From positions 1-64,000 of the forward strand of contig NZ_AP028155.1 in assembly GCF_033096445.1 (NCBI RefSeq): a stretch of DNA of 64,000 nt, read 5' to 3'. How positions within the stretch are numbered: the first letter of the stretch is position 1; every line of letters begins with the position of its first letter. The notes under the pieces were generated by a model. The model was not told the DNA's origin. It searched no databases and saw only the letters and a list, made by a program, of their open reading frames with translations. Made by a program: the position numbers and the translations under genes. Of this stretch, positions 25,158 to 34,000 are shown piece by piece. The stretch comes from Butyricimonas faecihominis. Its GTDB lineage: Bacteria; Bacteroidota; Bacteroidia; Bacteroidales; Marinifilaceae.

Positions 25158-26576
25158 ATGATGAAAATAATCGTGTGGTTCAGTGTTTTAATGATGGTAT
25201 TTTTCGGGTATTCCTGTACTTCCGGCAAGGGAGATGGAATACGTTACATATTTTTCTTGATTGGAGACGGGATGGGGAACGGGCAAGTGACCGGAACTCA
25301 GTTTTACCGGGCAGAACTGGATGGACGGATCGGTTTGGATTCGTTATCTTTTACCGGATTTCCAGTAGTAAACATGATGTCCACGTACTCGGCATTTAAT
25401 GCGATTACTTGTTCTGCTGCGGCGGGAACAGCTTTAGCTACCGGAACCCGCACTTCAAACGGAACTATCGGTAAGGATGCTATTCACTCGAAAGACGTGT
25501 ATAGTATTGCCGTAAAAGCGAAGGAAAAAGGTTTGAGCGTGGGTATTACAACTAGCGTGAGTATCGATCATGCGACGCCCGCCGTATTTTATGCTCATCA
25601 GTCTAGCCGGAGCATGTACTACGAGATCGCTATGGATGCCGTTAAGGCGGGATTTGACCTTTATGCGGGAAGTGGTTTTTTACAGACTCGTTCAATGACG
25701 GATTCAACAGCCCCGGACGTGTATCGTAGTTTCGAGGATGCGGGATACACGATTGCCAGGGGATATGACGATTTTAATCGTAAACGGGAAAAAGCAACTA
25801 AAATGGTTTTCGTGCAGGAAACAGGGGCGAGTCCATTCAGTTTGCCTTATGCGATCGACCGGAAACCGGGGAATTTAACGTTGTCTGAAATAACCCGGGG
25901 AGCAATAGATTATCTTTTTCAAAAATCAAATAAAGGTTTTTTTCTGATGGTAGAAGGTGGTAAAATAGACTGGGCCTGCCATAACAACGATGGGGCGACA
26001 ATGGTGAATGAGGTGATGGATTTCTCGGATGCAGTGGAAGTTGTCTTGGAATTTTACCACCAACATCCGGACGAAACGCTGGTTATCGTGACTGCCGATC
26101 ATGAGACCGGAGGTGTGGGGCTTGGCACGCGAGGATATGATTTGAATCTGAAACTTTTATCTTACCAGCAAAATTCTTTGGATGTGCTGTCCGAGCGCTT
26201 GGTTTCCTTGCGGGAAAAACGGGGAGGTAAAGTCCGATGGGAAGAAGTGAAAACTGTATTGTCTGAAGAACTGGGTTTTTGGAATGAAATAGAGATCACG
26301 AAAGAGGAAGAAGACGTCCTGAAATCAGAGTTTGAATGTTCTTATCTACAAGCAGGGGCTGCTCTAAGGGGATTGTATGCTGTTGTGGAACCTTTGGCCA
26401 AACAGGCAGTCCAACTGTTAAACAACAAAGCCGGGATAGGATGGACAACCCCTGAGCATACGGGAACACGGGTGCCTGTATACGCTATCGGAGCCGGGGC
26501 ATGGCGTTTTGATGGAAGTCCGTTAAACAACACGGATATTCCCCGGATAATAGCGGAATCTGCCGGTTGGGATTGA
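25158..26576 (+). CDS. Alkaline phosphatase, probable lipoprotein
   Basis: A 472-residue PhoA-type (PF00245) phosphomonoesterase. A lipobox-like signal, FFGYSC with Cys20, suggests a lipid anchor. Metal and catalytic motifs are visible: LIGDGMG (Asp37), the nucleophile in TCSAAAGTALATG (Ser86), EGGKIDWACH, TADHETGG and PEHTGTRVP. The residue before the nucleophile is Cys where E. coli PhoA has Asp. It would release phosphate outside the inner membrane. It seems monocistronic. A TACTTTTG at 25127-25134 may be its -7 box but lacks a well-placed -33 element. Confidence 0.92.
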   Translation: MMKIIVWFSVLMMVFFGYSCTSGKGDGIRYIFFLIGDGMGNGQVTGTQFYRAELDGRIGLDSLSFTGFPVVNMMSTYSAFNAITCSAAAGTALATGTRTSNGTIGKDAIHSKDVYSIAVKAKEKGLSVGITTSVSIDHATPAVFYAHQSSRSMYYEIAMDAVKAGFDLYAGSGFLQTRSMTDSTAPDVYRSFEDAGYTIARGYDDFNRKREKATKMVFVQETGASPFSLPYAIDRKPGNLTLSEITRGAIDYLFQKSNKGFFLMVEGGKIDWACHNNDGATMVNEVMDFSDAVEVVLEFYHQHPDETLVIVTADHETGGVGLGTRGYDLNLKLLSYQQNSLDVLSERLVSLREKRGGKVRWEEVKTVLSEELGFWNEIEITKEEEDVLKSEFECSYLQAGAALRGLYAVVEPLAKQAVQLLNNKAGIGWTTPEHTGTRVPVYAIGAGAWRFDGSPLNNTDIPRIIAESAGWD

Positions 26577-26606
26577 GCTGTGTGTTTGAATTTATTTAAA
26601 AGAATA

Positions 26607-27134
26607 TCATGGTTGAGGTACGATCTTTAGAAATATAAGTCGCGGTAAACCACCATATTTGAGCGCCTCTTTCACGACTTTATAATTCTGTTTTTCCATG
26701 TTGCCCTTTGAATATTTATTGTCCGGGTGAACCGTACACATGAAATACCGAAATCCTTGGGAGCATAAATCCTGTTCCGCTAATGCAGTCAGTTTCTGTT
26801 GCAAGCCTTGGCCCCGGTAGAGAGGATGTACGACAATTGTGTCCATGTGGGCAACGAGTGAAAGTTCCGGGTCGGACAACCCGATGTCGTATCCCAAATT
26901 CTCGTTCCCACGTCCCGGGTACGTCGCGATGAAAATGCCTGCTACTTGTCGGGTTATCGGGTCTGTTGCTTGCCAGACATCTCCTTTGCGTGTATTGAAT
27001 AAATCCGTGATATATTTCTCTGCATCATACTGGGCAAACCATTCCTTCTGCTCCATGGCCTCCCAAACCTCCCGCATCATCCGACCGAGAGTGGGAATAT
27101 CCTTTTTTGTGGCTTTCCTGAATACAAATTTCAT
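26607..27134 (-). CDS. GNAT family N-acetyltransferase
   Basis: A 175-residue acetyl-CoA-dependent acyltransferase. The acetyl-CoA-binding motif A is visible as IVVHPLYRGQGLQQKL (about 97-112), matching the R/Q-x-x-G-x-A/L pattern. The substrate is unknown. It begins 4 bases after the beta-lactamase stop on the minus strand, so the two share a transcript. Whether it modifies an antibiotic cannot be told; it does not resemble well-known aminoglycoside acetyltransferases as far as I can see by eye. Confidence 0.85.
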   Translation of the reverse strand: MKFVFRKATKKDIPTLGRMMREVWEAMEQKEWFAQYDAEKYITDLFNTRKGDVWQATDPITRQVAGIFIATYPGRGNENLGYDIGLSDPELSLVAHMDTIVVHPLYRGQGLQQKLTALAEQDLCSQGFRYFMCTVHPDNKYSKGNMEKQNYKVVKEALKYGGLPRLIFLKIVPQP

Positions 27135-27138
27135 GGTT

Positions 27139-28059
27139 TTATTCGTGACTGTTATTCGTAACGTGTCGATATACCGTTTTTGAAATATCTGCGATAATTC
27201 GGGCTGTTGCGGCCTCGCTTTCTTCTGAATCCTTTATAAAGACAGCGATCGTGTAGCTTTGGCCATCGGGTAAGTACACGAACCCGACATCGTTCATCCC
27301 GATAATTTGTCCTTTGTCATTCCGGTCACCGGTCCCGGTTTTATGACCGATGATTGCTTTGTTTCCTTGCAGAGGGCGGGCTAACCGATCTTTTCCCGTT
27401 TCGCAGGACATCATGGTCGTTTTGATAAATCCTTGGTATTCGTCATCGAATAGCCGCACGTTCAACAGTAATTCAATTATTCTTGCCGTTTCAAGTGGGG
27501 TACTCCAATTCTGGTAGCATTTGTTTTTATCTTGGTGCATCTCGTCTTCGGTGGCCTTGATCGCAAAATGTCTCATGCCCAAATTGGAGCGGATGTAGTG
27601 ATCCGTAGCCTCCGTGCCTCCGGTTTGCTGGAAAAGAATATCACAGGCATTATTATCGCTTAAATGCAGGGTATACTCTAGTAATTTTTTTATCGGGAGA
27701 GAAATTTCTCCGTTTGGATACAGGTCCCGGAGTGGACTGTACGTGTCCGTTTTCAGATCAGCCTTACGAATATAAATAGGTGTATCGAAAGACAAACCCT
27801 TCTTCTCGCAATAATCGGCAACTGCTAAAGCCTGATGCAACTTGAACACGCTCATCATCGGGTAACGCTCGTCATTATTAATCGTGATCGTGTCTTTACC
27901 GTTAATGATCACGGCAATACCAATTTGTGCTTTTTTATTTGCGATGACTTTTCGTAATTGTTCCTCCAAGCCCTGTTGTTCAGCCTTGATTACAACCGGT
28001 AACACGAGCAAAGAGAGAATAAAAAATAGTTTCTGGGGTGTTATATTAGCGTGTATCAT
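27139..28059 (-). CDS. Class A beta-lactamase (subclass A2-like)
   Basis: A 306-residue exported serine beta-lactamase. A signal peptide covers about 1-26 (ending IKAEQ). Active-site elements are in order: SVFK with Ser70 and Lys73, SDN at 134-136, the omega-loop Glu in ATEDEMHQ (about 171), and KTG at 240-242. The ATEDEM loop and length resemble the A2 branch found in Bacteroidetes (CblA, CepA, CfxA). These often act as cephalosporinases; the actual spectrum cannot be read from sequence. It is intact, with no mobile element next to it, so it is probably a resident gene. A TAAATTTG on the minus strand at 28137-28130 may be its -7 box. Confidence 0.93.
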   Translation of the reverse strand: MIHANITPQKLFFILSLLVLPVVIKAEQQGLEEQLRKVIANKKAQIGIAVIINGKDTITINNDERYPMMSVFKLHQALAVADYCEKKGLSFDTPIYIRKADLKTDTYSPLRDLYPNGEISLPIKKLLEYTLHLSDNNACDILFQQTGGTEATDHYIRSNLGMRHFAIKATEDEMHQDKNKCYQNWSTPLETARIIELLLNVRLFDDEYQGFIKTTMMSCETGKDRLARPLQGNKAIIGHKTGTGDRNDKGQIIGMNDVGFVYLPDGQSYTIAVFIKDSEESEAATARIIADISKTVYRHVTNNSHE

Positions 28060-28223
28060 GCGAGCCTGTTTTTGATTTATGATGTTGTTTTTTTACCTTG
28101 TCCGGGGAAAGTCCTTATCCACCTGTCAGCAAATTTATAAAATTAATCTGAATCCCTTGAAACTGGTTAAAGTCTTTTCCCATGTTGCTGCGTGAACAGT
28201 TTATTTTATAATTGTCCCAGTTG

Positions 28224-28254
28224 TTTGTCGTCTTCAATAAAAAGTTTACTTTTG
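28224..28254 (+). promoter_or_regulatory. Promoter of locus 1 sigma factor
   Basis: TTTG at 28224-28227 is followed after 19 bases by TACTTTTG at 28247-28254, a full match. Transcription would start near 28260, so the ATG at 28256 cannot be the usual start and the ones at 28280 or 28289 are better. Confidence 0.75.
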
Positions 28255-28279
28255 TATGGATAGAGGTCGTGTTAGTTAT

Positions 28280-28828
28280 ATGCGTATCATGATAGGAAAT
28301 GACTTAAATAGTGATTCTTTTGAAAGTTTATTCAAATCCCATTTCGGGGATTTGGTGGGATTCGTATGTAGCTACGTGAATGACGAAGAGGTGGCTAAGG
28401 ACATCGTGCATGATGTGTTCCTCGTGGTGTTGAAGAATCAAAAAAAATTGGATACTTCTTATTCTTTGAAGTCCTACCTGTTCACCTTATCCAAGAATTA
28501 TGCTTTGAATTACTTGAAACATTTGCGTGTTGTGGCTATGAACGAGCGGGAAGTTGTCGAGGCGTTGCAGAATGCTGATGAGGAACTGGATGATTATGAA
28601 CAACGTATGGCCCGCTTGAACGAAAAGCTCGACGAATTGCCTGAAAAACAACGGGAAGTGCTGATGAAATGTTTTGTTGAAGGTCAAACATACAAGGACG
28701 TGGCTGACGGGATGGGAATTAGTGTGAATTCGGTAAAGACTCATATTTCACGAGGGTTGAAATTCCTGAGAAACGAGTTGAAGGAGGAAATGGTGATGTT
28801 ATTCCTGCTGAAACGGGAACGAGTATAA
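28280..28828 (+). CDS. ECF-type RNA polymerase sigma factor (locus 1)
   Basis: A sigma-70 family factor of 182 residues with region 2 (FESLFKSHFGDLVGFVCSY opening; DIVHDVFLVV) and region 4 (LPEKQREVLMKCFVEG then a helix-turn-helix, ISVNSVKTHISRG). It should direct transcription of the SusC/SusD locus downstream when released by the FecR anti-sigma factor. Unusually, a thioredoxin gene and a terminator lie between it and fecR. The start at 28280 was chosen because the promoter at 28224-28254 excludes 28256. Locus 2 has its own paralogue. Confidence 0.93.
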   Translation: MRIMIGNDLNSDSFESLFKSHFGDLVGFVCSYVNDEEVAKDIVHDVFLVVLKNQKKLDTSYSLKSYLFTLSKNYALNYLKHLRVVAMNEREVVEALQNADEELDDYEQRMARLNEKLDELPEKQREVLMKCFVEGQTYKDVADGMGISVNSVKTHISRGLKFLRNELKEEMVMLFLLKRERV

Positions 28829-28860
28829 GTGTTTGAAAATTGGGATGTTAATTTAAAATA

Positions 28861-29376
28861 GTGAAAAAAATGATGAAGTTAATTGTATGTATCGTTCTGA
28901 CGTTGACCTTGTCAAACGTCTTTGGACAAGAGTCCAATAATGGAAAAAAATTGTGGGCAGATTCTTTTCTAAATAAGAAAGCCCCGGAATTTGTGGTGGA
29001 AGAGTGGATTTCTCAACAACCGAAATTGAAGGGAAAATTCATTTTGATTGACTTTTGGGCAACATGGTGTGGCCCGTGCCGGAAGGCGATACCCGAATTA
29101 AACGAGTTTGCTAAAAAGTTCGGGAAAAAGTTGGTTGTTATCGGAATCTCTGATGAAACTGCGGCTAAAGTAAAAGAGATGAAAGAGCCGAATATCGAAT
29201 ATTACAGTGCGGTAGATACCAAAGGTGTGATGAAAAAAGCACTTGGGGTAAAGGGGATTCCTCACGTGATTTTGATTGATCCGAAAGGCATTGTTCGTTG
29301 GGAAGGTTTTCCCTTATTACAAGGACATGAGTTAACGGCTGAGGTTATCGAGAAAATAATGAAGAAATATAAGTAG
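28861..29376 (+). CDS. Exported TlpA-like thioredoxin-fold protein
   Basis: A 171-residue periplasmic thiol-disulfide protein. A signal peptide (about 1-21, ending VFGQ) leads to a TlpA-type thioredoxin domain with FWATWCGPCRKAIPE as the active-site CxxC and the cis-Pro in KGIPHVILID. It lacks the DUF4369-type N-terminal domain of the later TlpA proteins. It lies 32 bases after the sigma factor and before the terminator at 29411, so it is made together with the sigma factor rather than with fecR. That position suggests a role in redox sensing or in keeping the uptake machinery reduced. Confidence 0.92.
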   Translation: MKKMMKLIVCIVLTLTLSNVFGQESNNGKKLWADSFLNKKAPEFVVEEWISQQPKLKGKFILIDFWATWCGPCRKAIPELNEFAKKFGKKLVVIGISDETAAKVKEMKEPNIEYYSAVDTKGVMKKALGVKGIPHVILIDPKGIVRWEGFPLLQGHELTAEVIEKIMKKYK

Positions 29377-29410
29377 AGGTATTTTTTTGTTTTTACAGGA
29401 TAATTTGAAG

Positions 29411-29439
29411 ACAGGACTTTTTTGGAGTCCTGTTTTTTT
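29411..29439 (+). terminator. Terminator after the sigma-thioredoxin unit
   Basis: ACAGGACT (29411-29418) pairs with AGTCCTGT (29426-29433) around a 7-base loop and is followed by a run of seven T. A strong Rho-independent terminator. Confidence 0.9.
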
Positions 29440-29588
29440 GTCGGGTATTTTTAAGTGGGAATTTATAACGTTATCAAAAGGTATTAAGTTATATAATAAA
29501 AATTATAGTTTTATATCTATCATATTTGTAAAATAATATTCATTTTATAGCGATCTTAAATGAATATGTTATGATCTATTACAATTAG

Positions 29589-29627
29589 AGATGAATAGGA
29601 GATGAATGGGAGTTGAATAGGAGTTGG
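29589..29627. repeat. 11-bp tandem repeat upstream of fecR
   Basis: Units AGATGAATAGG (29589), AGATGAATGGG (29600), AGTTGAATAGG (29611) and a partial AGTTGG (29622). The helical-turn period suggests stacked binding sites. It sits about 155 bases before the fecR start. Confidence 0.75.
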
Positions 29628-29780
29628 TATAATATAATTACGAAAAAATATTAATTAAAATTTATTTTTGAGATGGGATTACCCATACAAATCCGATTAT
29701 TTTCCGTTAGATAAAAAAATATTCAATTTTTTGTCACCCATTTGAGGGGGCTTGTTGTGTTATTGTAAAAAATAGCAAAA

Positions 29781-30938
29781 ATGAGTTATAAGGATGACGA
29801 TATAGAATTTGCCAATAGGTTACTTACTCGGCGGGAGGAGTTGAATGACGAGGAGGTGACTGCATGGTTGAAAGAGAAAAATCATGTTGAGCTATTGGAC
29901 GAGATTGCGGCGATCCGGCAAAAGTTGTCCGGACAAAGCTATGGAGAGAATGGTGAAGAAGAATTCCTGCATTTGGAGAAGAGTATTTATGATCAGAAGA
30001 GTCGCCGGATGACTTTGCGCTGGTCGATTGCCGCCTCGATTATTTTGTTGGTCGGTTTATTCGTGGGGCGTACGATAAACGGGGTTCGGGATATGCATGA
30101 GGAACAAGAGTTGGCAAAGAATGTGATGCAACCCGGAACGTCAAAGGCTATTTTAATGATGGCTGACGGGAAAGAGGTGGTGTTGGAACAAGGGCAGAAT
30201 TTGAATATTTTGTTGAATGAACGAGTACGGGTGGCTACCAGCAATCGGGGAATCGTGTACGAGGAACATGGGAAAGGGGTGGTGACAGAAGAGTATAATA
30301 AGTTGACAACGCCTATCGGGGGAGAGTATTCATTGGTATTATCGGATGGTACCAAGGTATTTTTGAACGCGGATTCCGAATTAAAATATCCGGTAGAATT
30401 CAGTGATGGGAAACGAATCGTTGATTTGAAAGGTGAGGCCTATTTCGAGGTTCACAAAGATAGTTTGCGTCCTTTTGTTGTTCGGGTGAACGGGGCGGAA
30501 GTGACTGTTCTGGGAACATCGTTTAACGTGAACACTTACGGGGATGACGGGCAGATCTACACGACGCTGGTGAACGGGGCGGTCCGGGTGTCTTCCGTGA
30601 AGAACGGGCAGGCAGAGGTGCTGAAACCGGGAATGCAGAGCGTGATGGACGTGCAGTCGGGACAATTGACGGTGAGAGAGGTGGACGTGGAGCCTTACGT
30701 GGCATGGAGGGAAGGGCGGTTCGTGTTCCGGGCGATGACGCTGGATTTGATCATGCGCCAGTTGCAGCGCTGGTATGATTTCGAGGTGTTCTACCAGAAT
30801 CCGGAATTGAAAGACTACGAGTTCCGGGGCGTGATCAAAAGGGATATGGATCTGGATAAAGTGTTGTCCGTGATCAAGGTAACGACAAATGTTGATTTCG
30901 AGGTAAAAGGAAAAGTGATAACTATTATAAAACGTTAG
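29781..30938 (+). CDS. FecR family anti-sigma factor (locus 1)
   Basis: A 385-residue inner-membrane regulator. The cytoplasmic N terminus (1-79) binds the sigma factor, one membrane helix spans about 80-97, and the periplasmic part contains the FecR domain (GGEYSLVLSDGTKVFLNADS; FVVRVNGAEVTVLGTSFNV) and a C-terminal DUF4974-type domain. It should read the state of the STN domain of the downstream SusC receptor and pass it to the sigma factor at 28280. It is separated from the receptor gene by 82 bases with two hairpins. Confidence 0.93.
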   Translation: MSYKDDDIEFANRLLTRREELNDEEVTAWLKEKNHVELLDEIAAIRQKLSGQSYGENGEEEFLHLEKSIYDQKSRRMTLRWSIAASIILLVGLFVGRTINGVRDMHEEQELAKNVMQPGTSKAILMMADGKEVVLEQGQNLNILLNERVRVATSNRGIVYEEHGKGVVTEEYNKLTTPIGGEYSLVLSDGTKVFLNADSELKYPVEFSDGKRIVDLKGEAYFEVHKDSLRPFVVRVNGAEVTVLGTSFNVNTYGDDGQIYTTLVNGAVRVSSVKNGQAEVLKPGMQSVMDVQSGQLTVREVDVEPYVAWREGRFVFRAMTLDLIMRQLQRWYDFEVFYQNPELKDYEFRGVIKRDMDLDKVLSVIKVTTNVDFEVKGKVITIIKR

Positions 30939-30947
30939 GAAAGAAAT

Positions 30948-30994
30948 ACGGGGATTGCCGCTAACAACCCCCGTGTTCATTCTCCGAAGAGAAT
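30948..30994 (+). promoter_or_regulatory. Twin hairpins between fecR and susC (locus 1)
   Basis: Hairpin 1 pairs ACGGGG (30948-30953) with CCCCGT (30969-30974). Hairpin 2 pairs ATTCTC (30979-30984) with GAGAAT (30989-30994) around CGAA. Neither has a T tract. Locus 2 has the same two-hairpin layout, so it may set the ratio of receptor to regulator by RNA processing or stability. Confidence 0.6.
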
Positions 30995-31020
30995 TCAAGT
31001 ATTAATTCAATTACAAAGCT

Positions 31021-34000
31021 ATGAAAAAAAAACGAAGTATGTGCATGAATTGCACATTCAGGGAACTTTTTAACCTATTGCGAGTGATGAAAATTGTGAT
31101 TTTATTTATGCTGATAGGGCTGACGCACCTTTCGGCAGAGGTTCGCAGCCAGAATGCATCGGTTAGTCTGAAGCTGAAAGATGCTACGATTGAACAAGTG
31201 ATTCTGGAGGTCGAAAAACAGTTAAAACAGGATTTCTTTTTTAGTAAGAAAGAGGTGGATGTGACAAGAAAGATTTCCGTGAATTTGAACCAAGCAACGC
31301 TGGACGAGCTGGTACGAGTGATTTTTGGAGAGAGTTTCGGTTATCGGTTGGTTGACAATCTGATCGTGATTACCCCGAAAGCGGTTGTAGCCAAGGAGGA
31401 AGAGAAAACGATTCTGATGAAAGGGCAGGTGGTGGATAAAGGTGGGGCCCCTCTACCCGGGGTAACCGTTCTTATCGAGGGGACAACGGTGGGATGTGCC
31501 ACGGATATTGATGGGAAGTTTAGTCTTCCTTTGCCTAAAGAGCTGAAGGATGTGGTGGTTGTTTTCCGTTTTGTCGGAATGGAGACGCAAAAGGTGAAAC
31601 TGGCTGATATTAAGGATAAAGAGATTCTAGCTGGTAAGAAGGATTTGAAGGTTGTGATGGAGGAACAAACTGAAAATCTGGAAGACGTGGTGGTGACGGG
31701 TATCTTTACTCGTAAGAAAGAAGGGTTTACGGGATCAGCAACACGGGTTTCTAGGGATGAGATTAAACGAATGACTTCCGGTAATGTCTTGAAGGCGTTA
31801 GAGATGTTAGATCCCGGTTTTAGGATGAATGCGAGTAATCTGGCCGGTTCGAATCCAAATGCAATACCGGATTTTCAAATGCGAGGACAAGCTAGCATGG
31901 GTAATTACCAGAGTGATGACGTGGTTGTGTTGCGTGGAGATGTAAATACTCGTCCGAATCAACCGTTGTTCGTGTTGGATGGAGTGATTGGCGTGGATGC
32001 AACTACGATCATGGATCTTGATCCGGAACAAGTGGAATCAATTACATTGTTGAAGGATGCGGCAGCGACGGTTATTTATGGTTCAGAGGCTGCCAATGGA
32101 GTGGTAGTCGTGGAAACAAGAGCCCCGCTACCGGGAAAACTACGTTTCACGTATAATGGTAATTACGAACTGGAATGGCCGGATTTGAGTGTTTATGACA
32201 TGATGAATGCGAAAGAGAAGCTGGAAATAGAGGAGTTGGCGGGGTATTATGATGAAAAGGATAATTTGGGGTTGATGAATTATTATAATAATCTTCGCCA
32301 AGAGGTGATGCGGGGTGTGAATACCTATTGGTTGGCAGAACCAGTGAAGACAGCCTTTTCTCATAGACATGGCTTGACCGTGGAGGGGGGAGACCATACG
32401 TTGCGTTATAAAATTTATCTGGGAGCCAAATGGGCACCCGGTATTATGAAAGAAACGGATTTAAATACTAAAACAGGAAAGATTGATTTGAATTACCGGA
32501 ATAATAAAATTTTGATTAATAATCAATTGACTGTGGATTATTCAAATGGTACTAGGGTTTCTCCTTATGGAAGTTTTCAAGATTACACGAAAATAAATCC
32601 TTATTATCGTAAGACTGATGAGCATGGAAATATTAAGCAAGTATTGGATGATCATAGTATTGGTGATAATTATGAATTTGTTGCTTATTATGGTACGCCA
32701 ACTTTAAATCCTTTGTGGAATGCACAGTTTGATTCAAAGAATGAAAGCCGGAATTTTGAACTTCGGGAGGCTTTAAAAGTGGAGTACTTACCGCTTGAGA
32801 ATTTCCGTTTAAGTTTGGATTTTACGCTAACCCGGAAGGATGGAACGGTAGAGGTGTTTAACTCTGCCCAGCATAATGATTTCTTTCTTGAGGAAGACCC
32901 GGCTAAAAAAGGATTGTATGAATGGACTAAAACAGAGGGAACTCAATATAGATTAAGTTTGTCTGGAGCGTATACTAAAGGGTTGGGTGATCATTTGTTG
33001 ACAGCTTATTTGCGATATAGTGTGAATGAAAATTCTACAAAATCGACTACATTGTCCATGAAGGGATTTCCGAATGATAAGTTGAGTGAAGTGTACATGG
33101 GAACGGAATACAAGAACACATCAGGAAGCGAGAGTGTTGCTAGATCTTTAGCTTTCGTGATGACCTTGAATTATGCTTATAAACAACGTTATGCTTTTGA
33201 TTATAGTATGAGTGTCAATGCATCTTCTGAGTTTGGGAAAAATAACCGTTATGCCCCGTTCTGGTCTGCCGGAGTACGTTGGAATGCGGAAAAGGAACCT
33301 TTTATTAATAACTTAGGTATTTTTGATGAATTGGTGGTGAGGGGAACTTACGGTATTACGGGGTCTCAAGGGTTTACTCCTTATCAATCTCTACAGATGT
33401 ACACGTATTCTAATTTGATGAAAACTTACAAGAGTTCGGATGTGGTGGGGACGGAGATATACGGTTTGGGAAATCCGGATTTAAAATGGCAACAGACAGA
33501 AAATTATAATGCATCATTGGATTTTACCATGTTTAATAATATTCTGAGTGCAAGATTCGAGTACTACGAGAAATATACGAAAAATACGTTGTTGGATTAC
33601 ACGATGGCTCCGTCTGTCGGATTTCCAACAATGAAAGAGAATCTGGGAAGAATTTCTAATAAGGGATACGAGGTGACATTACGTTTAATGCCATATAGTG
33701 ATCCTGCAAGACAAGCTTATTGGAACGTGATTTTTACCGGTTCTCATAATAAATCACGGATAGAGGAAATTTCTAATGCTTTGAAAGTGATGAACGAGAA
33801 ACAAATGGAAATTGCGGATGAGGTTGAAGACCCGTATGTTACCGGTTTAGAAGATAAACGTAAAAAACGTCCCTTACCCCGTTATGAGAACGGTTATTCT
33901 CAAACTACGATTTGGGCAGTTCGCTCGATGGGTATAGATCCTCAATCCGGTAGGGAGGTATTTTTGACTAGAGACGGTCAACTGACAAATGAATATTCTG

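Larger units (their letters stand above)
29377..29780. other. 404-base intergenic region between thioredoxin and fecR
   Basis: It holds a clear terminator at 29411-29439, an AT-rich stretch, an 11-bp tandem repeat at 29589-29627 and a long AT-rich leader before fecR. No open frame of interest. A promoter for fecR must lie here but I do not see a good TAnnTTTG site, which fits use of an alternative sigma factor. Confidence 0.6.
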
